NCBI GenBank assembly: GCA_002189035.1 | Contig: NEEC01000002.1 | Coordinates: forward strand, 1,550,001 to 1,614,000 | Length of the DNA stretch: 64,000 nt | Direction of reading: 5' to 3' | Source: Utricularia gibba | Lineage: Eukaryota > Streptophyta > Magnoliopsida > Lamiales > Lentibulariaceae | In this document: positions 36,015 to 46,772 of the stretch, piece after piece | Layout of the letters: each line of letters starts with the position of its first letter | Numbering within the stretch: the stretch's first letter is position 1 | Notes under the pieces: model-generated | Databases searched by the model: none | Told to the model about the DNA's origin: nothing | The model's input: only the letters and a program-made list of their open reading frames with translations | Translations under genes and position numbers: made by a program

Positions 36015-37178
36015 ATGGGGTGCTCTGCTTCTCGTTCTGCTGATTTTGTTGCTCACCAGCAAAACCCAAATTCCAACTCTTCTTCTTCCCGCTGCAATTC
36101 CCTGCTTCAGTCGCCTTATCACTCGCTATCGGAGCCTACTTCGACTCCCGCCTCGAGGGCTCAATCTCTGCCGACACCTTTAGTTCATCACCCGCCTTTA
36201 CGGAAAGGAGACTCTAACCACTTCGTTGCTCTCACTTCCACCACGTATGGGTCGCTTGTGCTCGTTGATCCGCCGAACCCATCTCTTGACTTCCAGGATT
36301 TTTCCACCCAGTCGGCCCAGGTAAGAGTTGAGGAGTCCGGGGATCCTTTATCCTTGAATTCAGTTATCAACACTTGGGAGCTCATGGATGGCCTTGATGA
36401 GGAAGAATTTACTTTCCAAATCATCGATTGCCCCACAGGAGGGGCTACCAAGATTCAGGCTGATGCTGATGTAGTGAACTCGTTTGAATTTGTTGATCAC
36501 CCAGTTTCCAAGCCTTTGTGGAAACATTTATCTGAAGAATCCTTTCTTGCTAAAATGGATAACAATGTAGTTTCTAGTTATCGAAAGGCGTTAATGAGAA
36601 AGAAAAATGGCTGTGAAAGCCCATTGCAAGTTTCTCCAACACAACAAAAGCTTGAGAATCTAGCTTCGGCAAATGATGTGTGCTCTATTAAGTCTGATGA
36701 TGGTGATGAATCCTGTTGCTTGTTGAGTTCTGATGATAGGATTGTGCTGTACTATACTAGTTTGAGGGGCATAAGGAAAACGTATGAAGATTGCTGTGCT
36801 GTTAGAGTGATTCTTCGAGGATTTAGAGTGTGTGTAGATGAGAAGGATATTTCCATGGATAGATCATACAGAATTGAGCTGCAGGAAGCTCTGAAAGGAA
36901 AAACTATGACCCTACCGCAGTTGTTTATTAGAGGGAAGTACATTGGTGGAGCAGAGGATATTAAGCAGCTAAACGAGACAGGGGAATTGGCCAAACTGCT
37001 TGAAGGCTATCCTCTTATTGATATAGGATTTGTATGTGCCATTTGTGGTGATGCACGGTTTGTTCCATGTCCGAACTGTAATGGGAGTCGAAAGGTTTAC
37101 GAACGAAAAGGAAAAATGAGGAGGTGCTCAGACTGCAATGAGAATGGATTGGTTCGATGCTCTAGTTGCTGCCCTTAA
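36015..37178 (+). CDS. glutaredoxin-fold protein with C-terminal zinc-finger-like CxxC repeats
   Basis: A single exon of 387 residues. The N-terminus MGCSAS has the Gly-2/Cys-3 context for N-myristoylation and palmitoylation, suggesting plasma-membrane attachment. Residues 20-240 are largely disordered and Ser/Asp-rich, with a TWELMDGLDEEEF motif. A glutaredoxin domain follows at about 243-340: IVLYYTSLRGIRKTYEDC, VDEKDISMDRSYRIELQ, TLPQLFIRGKYIGGAEDI. The C-terminus has four CxxC pairs (CAIC, CPNC, CSDC, CSSC) that could bind zinc, as in the At3g28850-type plant family. The usual CPYC/CGFS active site is replaced by SLRGIRKTYEDC, as in that family, so classical disulfide oxidoreductase activity is doubtful. 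Glutathione binding could remain. The function is not established. Confidence 0.88.
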   Translation: MGCSASRSADFVAHQQNPNSNSSSSRCNSLLQSPYHSLSEPTSTPASRAQSLPTPLVHHPPLRKGDSNHFVALTSTTYGSLVLVDPPNPSLDFQDFSTQSAQVRVEESGDPLSLNSVINTWELMDGLDEEEFTFQIIDCPTGGATKIQADADVVNSFEFVDHPVSKPLWKHLSEESFLAKMDNNVVSSYRKALMRKKNGCESPLQVSPTQQKLENLASANDVCSIKSDDGDESCCLLSSDDRIVLYYTSLRGIRKTYEDCCAVRVILRGFRVCVDEKDISMDRSYRIELQEALKGKTMTLPQLFIRGKYIGGAEDIKQLNETGELAKLLEGYPLIDIGFVCAICGDARFVPCPNCNGSRKVYERKGKMRRCSDCNENGLVRCSSCCP

Positions 37179-37716
37179 GCTCTGTCACTTGATCATCAAC
37201 AGGGAGAAGCATTGTCCGCATTTTCTTCCCCTTTAGATATGTGAATTCTCTCTATTCATATGATTTTTCTGAGATATCGGTTTCGGAACATCATCAACCT
37301 CAGATGAAAGAAACAGGAAATGTATGTGGGTGTTGTACATGATGCCTGTGCTCCTTTGTAAGTATTATTTGCTCTGTATGCTCATCGTTACATGTTTGAA
37401 ACAAATGGAAGCTTTCCTTGCTGAATTTTCGCTAGTTTTCCTCGCTCTTTTTTCGCTCCGTAGTGTAACAACAAGGAACACATAACAGGTACCCCCATGA
37501 ACTTCAACTCTCAGTAATTCTCTCCTCTAGACATTCTAGAGTAACTATAGAGTTACATGCATTTTGTAGCTGATTTCTATGTGTGCAGAAGGACAACTCC
37601 AAAGGGGAATGAGATAAATCATTATTCATATGAGAAAGTTTGGTTTTGGAATTACAATATCATGATTCCTTAACAGAGATCTCCATAAATCATCAGTGAA
37701 CACAAAGAAGGCAGTT
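37179..37716. other. convergent 3' regions of the glutaredoxin-fold gene and LCYB
   Basis: The spacer between two convergent genes is about 540 bases, presumably holding both 3' UTRs. No reading frame or repeat of note was seen. Confidence 0.5.
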
Positions 37717-39224
37717 TCATTCTCTATCTAGCAGCAGGTTGTTGATCATGAATGCTAAAGGAAGAGTTCCCTTTGACATGATTTCTAACCTGGATGTATT
37801 GGAGGCGTGTCTGAACAGTGAAAGTCCAAAGAGTATGAGCTCTGGGAGAAACAGCCTTGAGGACAAGAATCCATGCCAGTAACGGGGTTCCAAGTCAAAG
37901 AAAGCATCGAAGAACCTTCGTGTGCCTTGTAAGTCGAGTTTAAGAAGAACATCCATTCCGAAGCAGAAGAATTCGCGTTGTCGTCTCCGTTCGATCGGCC
38001 ACAAGTCCTTCCAAACTTGGGCAGATAACTCATCGCCCAGAACATCTCTATCAGAACCAAGGAACTTTACAATTGCATTAGCAACAACAGGGGCAGCTGC
38101 CAAAGTTCTTGAGACCATGTATCCAGTAGAAGGATGCACCATTCCTGCAGTTCCTCCTATTCCGATGACTCTCTGCGGTAGCAGGGGAAGAGGCCCTCCC
38201 ATAGGAATCACACAGTGTTCATCTTCTTCGATGCTTTTCACTTTTATCCCAAGTGATTCAGTCTAGCAACCATTCGTTCTTGGATATCCTTCATGGGTAC
38301 CCCAGGACGAGCTACAAGGGAAGTTTCTTCCAGAAATATTCTCTGAGAAGAAAAAGGCATAGCATACAGAAAAGTTGGGATCTTTCTATTGCTTTCCTTG
38401 AGCTCTCTGTTGTTGTTGAGATGTGAATCTCTCCAGTCCATGAAAACCATCTTGTTGGTATCAAAAGGGTGTTCCTCAACCTCAGCTAGGATCCCATAAG
38501 CAACTTGGTAGCCTGGATTGTATGGCTTGTTATACTGTACAAGACATCTGGAAAAGCCAGTGGCGTCAAGAACAACTGCGGCCTGAATTGTGACACCATC
38601 ATTGCATATCAGCAATGACTTGGATTCTTCATGAATTACTTTGACAACCTTCGCTTGATGAAACTTCACTCCATTTGTGATACATTTCTGCATCATTTTC
38701 GATTTCAGCTGCCTTCTGTTCACCCTCCCATACGGCCTATCTAGATGTTTAGTTGATTTATCATCAATGAAGACAACAGCACCAGACCAAGTTGTGTCCA
38801 AGCAATCTAACAAATCCATGGCCTCAAATTCATCCACCCAAACACCATAATTGTTCGGCCAAATTACCGAAGGCGAGGGATCAATGGAGCAAACCGAAAG
38901 CCCAGCTTCAGAAACCTGCTGTGCAACAGCAAGCCCCGCCGGACCACCGCCCACAACAGCTAAATCAACAACAACCCCCTTTGAAGGATCGAACATTGGG
39001 AGCCCAAAATCAAGATTTTCCTTCTTAGTTTCAGGGACAAGCTCCAAAAGGGCTCTCGAACTCGCTTTCTGAGACAAGGCTCTGTTGATTCCATTTCTCA
39101 GGAACCTCTTGGAATGAAGCCTAGACGACTTAAAATGGCTAAAGGCACTAACTTTGTCAGCAAGAACACTAACAGTGTGCAGAATCTCAAGCTTAGTATG
39201 TGCGTTGAGAAGAAAAGTATCCAT
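37717..39224 (-). CDS. LCYB: lycopene beta-cyclase, with a one-base frame break
   Basis: An intronless gene of about 502 residues, the usual length. The ATG at 39224 opens a plastid transit peptide (about residues 1-75), then ALLELVPETKKENLDF, the FAD/NAD-binding motif VVGGGPAGLAVAQQVSEAG, WPNNYGVWVDEFEAMDLLDC, VLDATGFSRCLVQY, MDWRDSHL, ARPGVPMKDIQERMVARL, then GGTAGMVHPSTGYMVSRT, the REFFCFGMDVLLKLDL region and FFDLEPRYWHGFLSSRL. The enzyme closes both ends of lycopene to form beta-carotene in plastids. It is the leaf-type LCYB rather than the capsanthin/chromoplast type. The frame breaks at 38241-38250, between NHLG and KVKSIEEDE, where one extra G in the GGG run restores it. Read literally, the protein ends at residue 326. 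A leader intron donor lies near 39361. An assembly error is more likely than a true null. Confidence 0.93.
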
Positions 39225-40149
39225 AACTCTTTGGGAGAATTATCCGATAACCTCCCTTAAAGAGAGCACAGATCAAACACAGAAAAAAAGCACAAATTCG
39301 ATTCGACGACCACCACGCCCAAAACTTTCGCCTACCCAGAACCAGCAGCAGATTCCGTTACCTGACAGAAGAAGACTGTTGCCTACAAGAACCTGAAGCA
39401 GCCATTAAAAATGCTTCCCGACCGCGAATACACTTCAGACAAGGCATGTGGTAGTGGTGGTGGATATAGATTGTAACTACGGGCTCTTTTTGTAATCCTT
39501 TCGTTTTTTGCCTTTTTTTTTTATATAAAAAAAGCATTTATTAATATAAAAAAGTAAATATGAATATTTTATCGCAGTATGATTTTGAAAATTAACTATC
39601 CTACTATCAAAAAAACATATTGACTCTATGTAGCCCCTTTACCAATTTTTCAATGACTTTTAATGGAACATAAATTGTGCATAGTCAAAAAAATTTTACG
39701 AGTTTGACGGATTTGGTAAACGTAAAATTTGAATTCACAAACATTTTAGCAATGTTTAGAAGTACATAGAATCAATTCTATTATGATAGATGAATTAATT
39801 TATCTAAAAATTTGATTACAAATTTTCACAGAATCGCATAAATAGGGCGATATTCCCGATTGCACTTATAATCCAAAAATCGGCCCCCATATCAGATATA
39901 GATTTTCACACTAAACAAAATTTAAATTTTTGTATAGTATATAATATTTTTATGTTGGCTGACAATATATATTCCTACAACTCATAAGAGAATATATGGT
40001 TCGAAACCCAGATTTCCAACGAGGGAGGGGACTAAAAGCAATCCACACAGACACATGCACCTTTATTCTTCAACACGGGAGTAGAGATACAAGCAGCAGC
40101 ATCGTCTCTGATGCAGAGATCCAGCACACCAGAAACCAGACTCGGGGAG
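39225..40149. other. LCYB leader/promoter, AT-rich spacer
   Basis: 39225-39420 is the probable LCYB 5' leader with an intron (donor CAGGTAAC on the minus strand near 39361). 39500-39980 is AT-rich with no coding signal. 39990-40149 is downstream of the CYSTM gene stop and is CAGCAG-rich, probably its 3' UTR. Confidence 0.45.
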
Positions 40150-40502
40150 CTAGAAGCAGCAGCACTCTTCACACAGCCAGCAGCAGCACAGAGCAAACAG
40201 GCTGCAACAACACAGAAAATACCAGTCATGCTAAAACCTTGACACCAGGGAGATCAGATAAATCCATCTTTACCATCCCTCAATGAATCCCCTTTCTCCT
40301 CTGGGCTTGGATTTAGCCCAGACCCTCTTCTGCTTCTTCTTCGCTGCTGCTGTTGATGCCTTTTCCGGTTCCGGTTCCCCAGTTGGGTACCCTGAAAGGT
40401 GAAAATCAATCCAGAATCGAGGATAAGGTTCAAGATTCGATTGCAGTGAGGCAGGTGATCGATGGTACCTGGCGGAGGCTGATTTGCTTCGAGACTTTGC
40501 AT
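40150..40502 (-). CDS. CYSTM-family cysteine-rich membrane peptide
   Basis: A three-exon gene: 40502-40469, 40391-40274 and 40201-40150, all with GT-AG borders and consistent phase, encoding 67 residues. The first exon gives MQSLEANQPPP. The second gives a proline/lysine-rich linker (GYPTGEPEPEKAS, then KKKQKRVWAKSKPRGERGFI). The third gives the hallmark C-terminus EGCLFALCCCWLCEECCCF across the second junction. This fits the CYSTM (cysteine-rich transmembrane) module, small tail-anchored plant proteins often induced by stress and found at the plasma membrane. A typical CYSTM protein has a short Pro-rich N-terminus, an EGC motif and a Cys cluster, all present here. The gene is easy to miss because no single exon exceeds 40 codons. 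Its exact role is unknown. Confidence 0.85.
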
Positions 40503-41661
40503 TTCTTCTTGGAGAAGGAGGTGACTGCTGCAGGCGATCACCAGGGGAGTTGCTCGCTCAAGGTATATGCCTGGTGTGCAGTCAGCAGTGTGATATATAG
40601 GCAAACCGACACGGTGGTAATAATATTACGCGGCATGGACTTTGTAGAAGATTCGGAAGATTTATGTGTTCATACACAAAATAAAGAATCTATAAAGAAA
40701 TTTCAGATTCTTCTTTTTAGTTTTTTTTTTTTTACTTTTTAGTGGGAAATCCCTCTCAATAATGCACAGGACATCATTTTTTTTCAATTTTAAAAATTAT
40801 TTTGCATATCTTAACATGACCATCAAGGGTAGTAATAGATTATAATATAGTATTAGATAACAAGAATTTCAATGAATAATTAGGTTTTGATGAGTAATTA
40901 TATGACATATATTTTAAATTGAAGATTCCATGGGTATACTTTTGAGCATCCTTTGGCAATGTTAGAATTTCATAAAAATTTTAGATTTCAGATTTGAGTC
41001 AAATTTTGAAATTTCAAAAAAATGAATACTTAATTTTGGGAATATTTCATTTGAAAAAAAAAATTGAAACATTATAATATGTAGTCTTGTTGTCAATTCT
41101 CCACACCCCCACCCTCCCCCAAAAAGCTAAACAAGGATAAAAAAGGATGATGCTCCATGTTTGCTATTTATTCCCTCTCTTGATTTCTTTTAAAATACAT
41201 TTATTCATAGTTTAGAAATTTAGGGCTATATTTTAGATTATTTAGTTATATGTTGTTTGAAAATTAAGCTATTTTTTGCATATACCATGAAAATGAATTT
41301 TTGAAAAATAAAATGAGTTGATGCTACGTAACATTAAAAACAGGTTATAAAATAATAAATAGGTTATATTAGAGAATAAAAGATTTATCTATAAGATTAT
41401 ATGAATCATATTTTACTTATTTTTTATATTTAAATTAAATTATTTTATAGCATAACTTAATTATTAATTTCTTTTACTTAGGCCATTATATACAAATCTT
41501 GTTTCCATTAATTTAATAGGACAAAAATAGAATCATTAATTGTTATTAAAATCATTAATTTTACACTTTACGCGTTACAGGAAAGGATTAAGCATCATAA
41601 TTCGTAAATTTTCTTATTTTTTTTTACGTGAAACTCCCCAGCATTTGAAGTACATACATAC
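40503..41661. other. AT-rich spacer between the CYSTM and CML genes
   Basis: The first 100 bases are the likely CYSTM leader. The rest is strongly AT-rich (notably 40760-41620) and has no recognisable gene. A short C-rich run (CCCCCACCCTCCCCC type) lies near 41105-41120. Confidence 0.5.
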
Positions 41662-42248
41662 TCAGATTTGAAGTTCCATCATACGACAGAAGTCGTCGAA
41701 GCAGACAAACCCCTCGCATTTTCTGGCGACGGTTCCAATCATGCGCCGGCAATCCTCTAAGGTGCACCGCGAATCGCCGCCTAGGGTTTTGAAGACTCCG
41801 TACAACTCCTCCGCGGTAATGCGGCCATCCCCATCGGAATCAAAGAAATCAAAAGCGCATCTTACCTCACCATCGCACGTCGGCGGCGCGAACGCCTCCC
41901 GATCAACTGGAACTCCTCCAGAGTTATACACCCGTCGCCGTCGGCATCCACCTCGCTCAGCATCAGATCCATCTCCTCCGCGCTCACCTTCTCACCTCCG
42001 ATGCGGCGGAGCATATCCCCGAGCTCCTCCTTACGGATCTTACCGTCGCAATCGACGTCCAGCATCTGGAAAACGCGTTTCACATCGAAGCTCAGGCCGC
42101 CGCTCCAGTGACCCGTAGGGATGACGCTCGTCGGCGTGGAGACGCTTTCCTCGGAGGAGGCGGAGCAGGAGGAGTACTGCGAGGTTAGCGACGCCGATTT
42201 CTTCTTAGATCTGAAGATCTTGGCGGTGAAAATTTCGGTGAGCTTCAT
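41662..42248 (-). CDS. calmodulin-like EF-hand protein, with a one-base frame break
   Basis: The ATG at 42248 starts MKLTEIFTAKIFRSKKK, a basic N-terminus, then a Ser-rich linker. The EF-hand loops are DVDCDGKIRKEE (hand 1), DADGDGCITLEE (hand 2) and DSDGDGRITAEE (hand 3). The fourth (about ARKCEGFVCFDD) has lost most calcium ligands. The length would be 195 residues, typical of CML36-like plant calcium sensors. The frame breaks between hand 2 (LEEFQLIG) and AFAPPTCDGEVRCAFDF. One extra G in the GGG run at 41898-41900 (minus strand) restores GEAFAPP, which fits the family. As written the protein would stop soon after hand 2. It probably decodes calcium signals by binding target proteins. The partner is unknown. 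Confidence 0.85.
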
Positions 42249-43176
42249 ATTTGGGAGCGGAGCTGGCCGATGGGTGGAAGGAGCAAGCAAGAAACGGAGC
42301 ATTTATATATAAATGGCAGAAGCTTCGCAAAGAGCATTTTGAGTAAATAAAAGGGGATTTTTTCCAACACTATTCCAATATATTTCAACAACAGTTAATT
42401 CGGTAACAAGTTGACACACACACATTTTAACCCTAGCCTTAGAATAGGGTAATAAACCACCATTTTAAAAATCATAGGTATCAAGCTTAGTCTAATTTTA
42501 CAATAATGATTAAATTCAAATTTATGATAAAAAATTTACATCCCAAACAAAAAAACTAATGAGATTCTATATTTTAAAATATAAGAAATTATAAATCATT
42601 AAAGTTAACGATTTTATGATTTGAATAATTCAATCATGATTCAAACCAATGATTGAAACTTCATTTTTTAAAATAAAAATAAAATTCAAACCATTAAATT
42701 ATAATTTATTTGTTATATTTTAAAACATTGAAGCATAGGGTGCCCTCCTTGTGTAATTTTGGAAGTTGAGAGCAAGTTGCTACAGTTACTATGCAGTAAA
42801 AACTTGAACATGGTTGTCAAAGTATCTTTTTTACCCTGAAATGGTTTTAAGTGCGTAGGCGGGCTACATGCAAGTGACCCCAAGAAGATCGGGTGAAAAT
42901 GATGGTTGATTTGGTTTGCGCGGGCCCACCTTCTTCCAAATCTTTTTTAATTTTTTGGTTTGTTTAAAAAGTCATAATATATATTATTTGATAATTATTA
43001 TATTTTAGATCATATTTATTTCTGAAAAAACTAGAAGCTTGATTAAAAAACTTGCAATTAAATTTACTGCCATTTTGTTTTACGTGTGTTTTAACCTTGG
43101 CGCCACTTCCCGCCGCGAATTTTGTTTGATAAGGGAGGTCGGCAATCTTGGGTTCTACTCATTGCTCCGTTACTCT
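42249..43176. other. CML promoter and AT-rich spacer
   Basis: A TATA element for the CML gene is at about 42302-42312. 42350-43030 is AT-rich, with no gene seen. The 80 bases before 43177 are open in the frame of the next gene but contain no ATG. Confidence 0.45.
42302..42312 (-). promoter_or_regulatory. TATA box of the CML gene
   Basis: TTATATATAAA lies about 55 bases before the CML ATG at 42248. That leaves a plausible leader of about 25-30 bases after the expected transcription start. The assignment rests on motif and spacing. Confidence 0.5.
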
Positions 43177-46100
43177 ATGGCGGTTTCACGGGTTCGATCA
43201 TCGACTCCGATACCGATCGGTGCGTTGAAGTTACGTCCGCTACCAAGTTTTCTGCGCTTCTCACTAGTTCGTTTGATTTCTCTGCAGGGAATTGCCAGGT
43301 TCTCGTGGATGCCGAGAGTTTCACTTCTCATGTGGATAAGGCTAGTTTGGATATCTCCGTCGCTAATAATGCTAAAATAAGGATTTCGGGTGCGCTTCTG
43401 GCAACGATTGTTATGGGGTTTCTTTATTTTTTATTTTTGTTTTGTAAAGAGACATTTCTGTGTTCCTGTGGCAGTAATGGATAAAGGACATGGAAATGGT
43501 GGTTTGGGGAATGAAGAGGGTGCCAAGAATGGTATAAAAGATCATTCTTTTTGTTTTATTTTTCTTGAAGAATATTATGATACGTTAATGTTTGCTGTGG
43601 TTTGTAGGCGAGCACTGCTTTTTGGTAGCGAATCCCAAAAAATGTGATGAACAAACCAAGTCTTTTCTTAAGGTTTTCACTTGCTCGATGCTGTTCTGTA
43701 ATCAGCATTTACAGAATGTTGAAATAGTTTATCCTACTTATGACCGCAGGATGCATTGTCTCTTTATACTAGAGAGCTTCCAACAATGAATTACGATGCT
43801 AATACTGGAAAGGCATCGGCTTTCCTTGAAAGATGTGTTACGCATGGGTAGAATTATGTTATCATCTTCCTTTTCTGCATCTTCTTCCAAAACGCATGAT
43901 AGCATACGGCAGTTTTTTCTTCAGCTGCATTGATGTTCAGAGTATTTTCCACACTAAAGCTAATATAATACTTTTTTGCCTCTTCCAAGGAAATATTGCA
44001 CGTTACTTTTGATATCTATCAAGGAACAGCAGCGTAAAGAGGTAATAAGCATGTCTTATATATTGTGCATGTTTGGTGCTAATCTGATCGCTTTTTTGAA
44101 ATCTTTGTTCATTCAATAGGTGATTGCAGCAGTTACTTATCAGATCATTCCTGCAGATACACAGTATGCTGAGATTCCTCTTGCGGCTGTTACATCAATT
44201 CTTCAACGAAAGGTTTTCTTTTTTTTTTTTCGTGCTTATTTAAAAAAAACTATTTTCAATCATAGAAAGTTCTCTAACAAGCATTGGGCTTGGACGAAAG
44301 AATGCTCTTGCACCTTATATTATTTTTAATAATGGCATTCCACTTGTGCTGTTTTTGGATGAATTCGTGCATATACCTTGTTGGACACTTTGTTTGTAGG
44401 GCTTTTCTTTTTTCTCAAAATATAATGTCTGCCTTTTCAGACAGCCGCACGCTTGCTGTTTGTGTAATTTTCTTTTACATGATATTGACAGGGAATAGGC
44501 AGTTTGCTATACCTGGAGTTGAAGAAAAGATTGTGGAAGGTTGGTGTCCGCAGCATTTTTTGTTGGGGAGACGAAGAGTCCAAAGGATTCTGGCATAAAC
44601 TGGTATTTTTTTTTTTTTTTGTAGATTATGTAAAATCATACCAAACACTCTGTTTTTATCATGCTCCACTCCTGATGGATTTAAACTTTTCAAAGATGCA
44701 AATCACGTACCTATTTTATATAAAAGTGATGAAGATTGTAAATTTTGCTTTTGGAAGAATATAATACGCACTTCATCTAGGGGTTTTCTGTTATTGGGGA
44801 GGTGGATGCAAAGGGAAGAGCTCGCAGACTCCCAGTCAATGCTGGTGTTAGAAAAGCATTATGCTTTCCTGGCGGCTCAACATTGATGGTGGCTCATCTT
44901 AATGATTGCTCATTTGATTATGTGGAGCTTCCTGTTTCTTCAACCACATATCCTTTGAAGGAGTATGCAAACAATGAGCTAAGATTTTCAGAGCAGAGTC
45001 ATAAACCTTTCCTAGAAGATAACTGGACTTCTGATGGTATGTCCATTGTGTTTGCTTCCGCACCTATCTTGCGTTGAGCATGCATCATACGCTATCACAG
45101 TCCTCTTTTCATGGCATTTTAATGCATTCTTGTAACAAAGGCACTACTCATTTAATGGTGTGCTTCGATTTATCATTTTGTGATTCAAGTTTTCAGCATC
45201 GTGGAACCACCGTCTCATCATCTGACCTTTCAAATTATTCAATGACAGGATGCCAGGGATTGGAACAGTTGCACACGATCAGGTCCACCGATGTGAATAT
45301 TTCATCTGGGGCAGGGGAAGCTATAGGTCAGGATAAAAAAGATTCAGATTCATGCTCTTGTTCAGTGCTGGGGACTAAGAGAAGAAATTGGGAAACCTCA
45401 TGCACATCTTTGATGTCAAAGAAAGTGAAGAGTACTGATTCAAATGATTGCGGTAATGGTGCTCGGTGTGCTGTTTGGGCTAGCAACAGGAGGATTATTG
45501 CTCATCCAGGCCAGCATGAAGAAAAAATGAATGCAGAGAACCTACTCTATCAAATAAGGTCTCCTTTCAAGAAATCCCACCCATAACAGATTTTTATAGA
45601 ATCATGCTGATGGACATCGCTGATGGAGATAAAAAGTCATTTCTTACCAAGGTACACCCACTCCATGTAATGGTAAACTTTACTTTCTCTTAAATGTCAA
45701 CTTGGAAGCATCTAACGTGCTGCGTGTATGATGGTAATGCTTCAATCCATGTTTTCACCCAATTTGGCTGATACAGGTAATTGGGGATCTTGGTGGGGCA
45801 GTTGTTCCTGATGGAAATACATGCACCCATGTTGTATCGGGTAAAGTTCGGCGGACATTGAACTTTTGCACTGCCCTTTGTTCAGGGTATGTTTTTTCAG
45901 TTATGGTTCTTTTAATATTTCAAGTTTCCAAGTGCTTACAAGTGTGATTGTGTCGAATGCTATTTAGTAAGAATCTATGAGATTCGTGCAGAAGAACGAA
46001 ATATATGACTAGCAATCATTCTTAGTATTTTGTATCTGCATCATGTTCGTTTTAGGTACATTGCAAATTTCACATTCACTCATAATTTTTTTTATGTGCT

Positions 46101-46772
46101 GAAAATGTCACCGACACGCAAAAAACAGGGCTTGGGTTGTATCTTCAGCATGGTTGAAAGAAAGCTTCAGAAACGGCAGATTTGTTGGTGCCATATGCAA
46201 CCCTTCCCTTCCACTTTTCTTTTCTGTCTTCCATCTTCCAAGTAATTTTATGCTCTTTGTAGACGAAAAACCTTTCATTTTGAAAGATGAGGAATACGTC
46301 TCCACATACAGAACAGAGCTGCGGGATGCAGTTTTTAGAGCAAGGACAAGCCCCAACTCACTGCTCAAAGGGCTTGAATTGTGTTTGGCACCTCATGTCC
46401 AGCCTTCTGCTAGGACATTGGCAGCCATGGTCTCGTCAGCCGGTGGAAATGTAAGAACTGAAAAACATTCCATGTTCATTACCTAAACCATTTTCAAAAG
46501 CTCAGTCAAGTTGATTGTTTGATGGTTTTCTGTTAAACAATCTGTTGTTAAGGTTGTTCATTACATTTACCATCTTACTGCAGGTCATCAGTACCATAAA
46601 AGAAGCAAGGGATGCATCAAAAACAATCTTCATAGCGTGTGAAGAAGACATGGATGAAGCCACATCAGCTGTGAAAATTGGGATCCTAACATTCAGCAGC
46701 GACTGGCTGATGAACTGTGTCATGAGGCAGGAACTTGATCTTGCTGCCCCTCAGTTCGCTGAATCTCTTTAG
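43177..46772 (+). CDS. GNAT acetyltransferase-BRCT fusion protein
   Basis: Fourteen exons keep frame: 43177-43389, 43475-43531, 43608-43672, 43750-43847, 43990-44041, 44120-44212, 44492-44602, 44781-45036, 45249-45558, 45601-45652, 45777-45886, 46129-46187, 46263-46450 and 46584-46772. After an N-terminal region comes a GNAT-type acyltransferase fold: EIPLAAVTSILQRKGIGSLL (acetyl-CoA loop and following helix), ELKKRLWKVGVRSIFCWGDE, then a GFSVIGEV strand. A Ser/Lys-rich linker leads to two BRCT repeats (GGAVVPDGNTCTHVVS...AWVVSSAWLKESFRNGRF; ISTIKEARDASKTIFIACEE...ILTFSSDWLMNCV). BRCT pairs bind phosphopeptides in DNA-damage signalling, so a nuclear repair or chromatin role is inferred. The ATG at 43177 joins the downstream frame only if one G is added to the GGG near 43188-43192. 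Otherwise no ATG exists in that frame and the start is unresolved. Confidence 0.8.
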
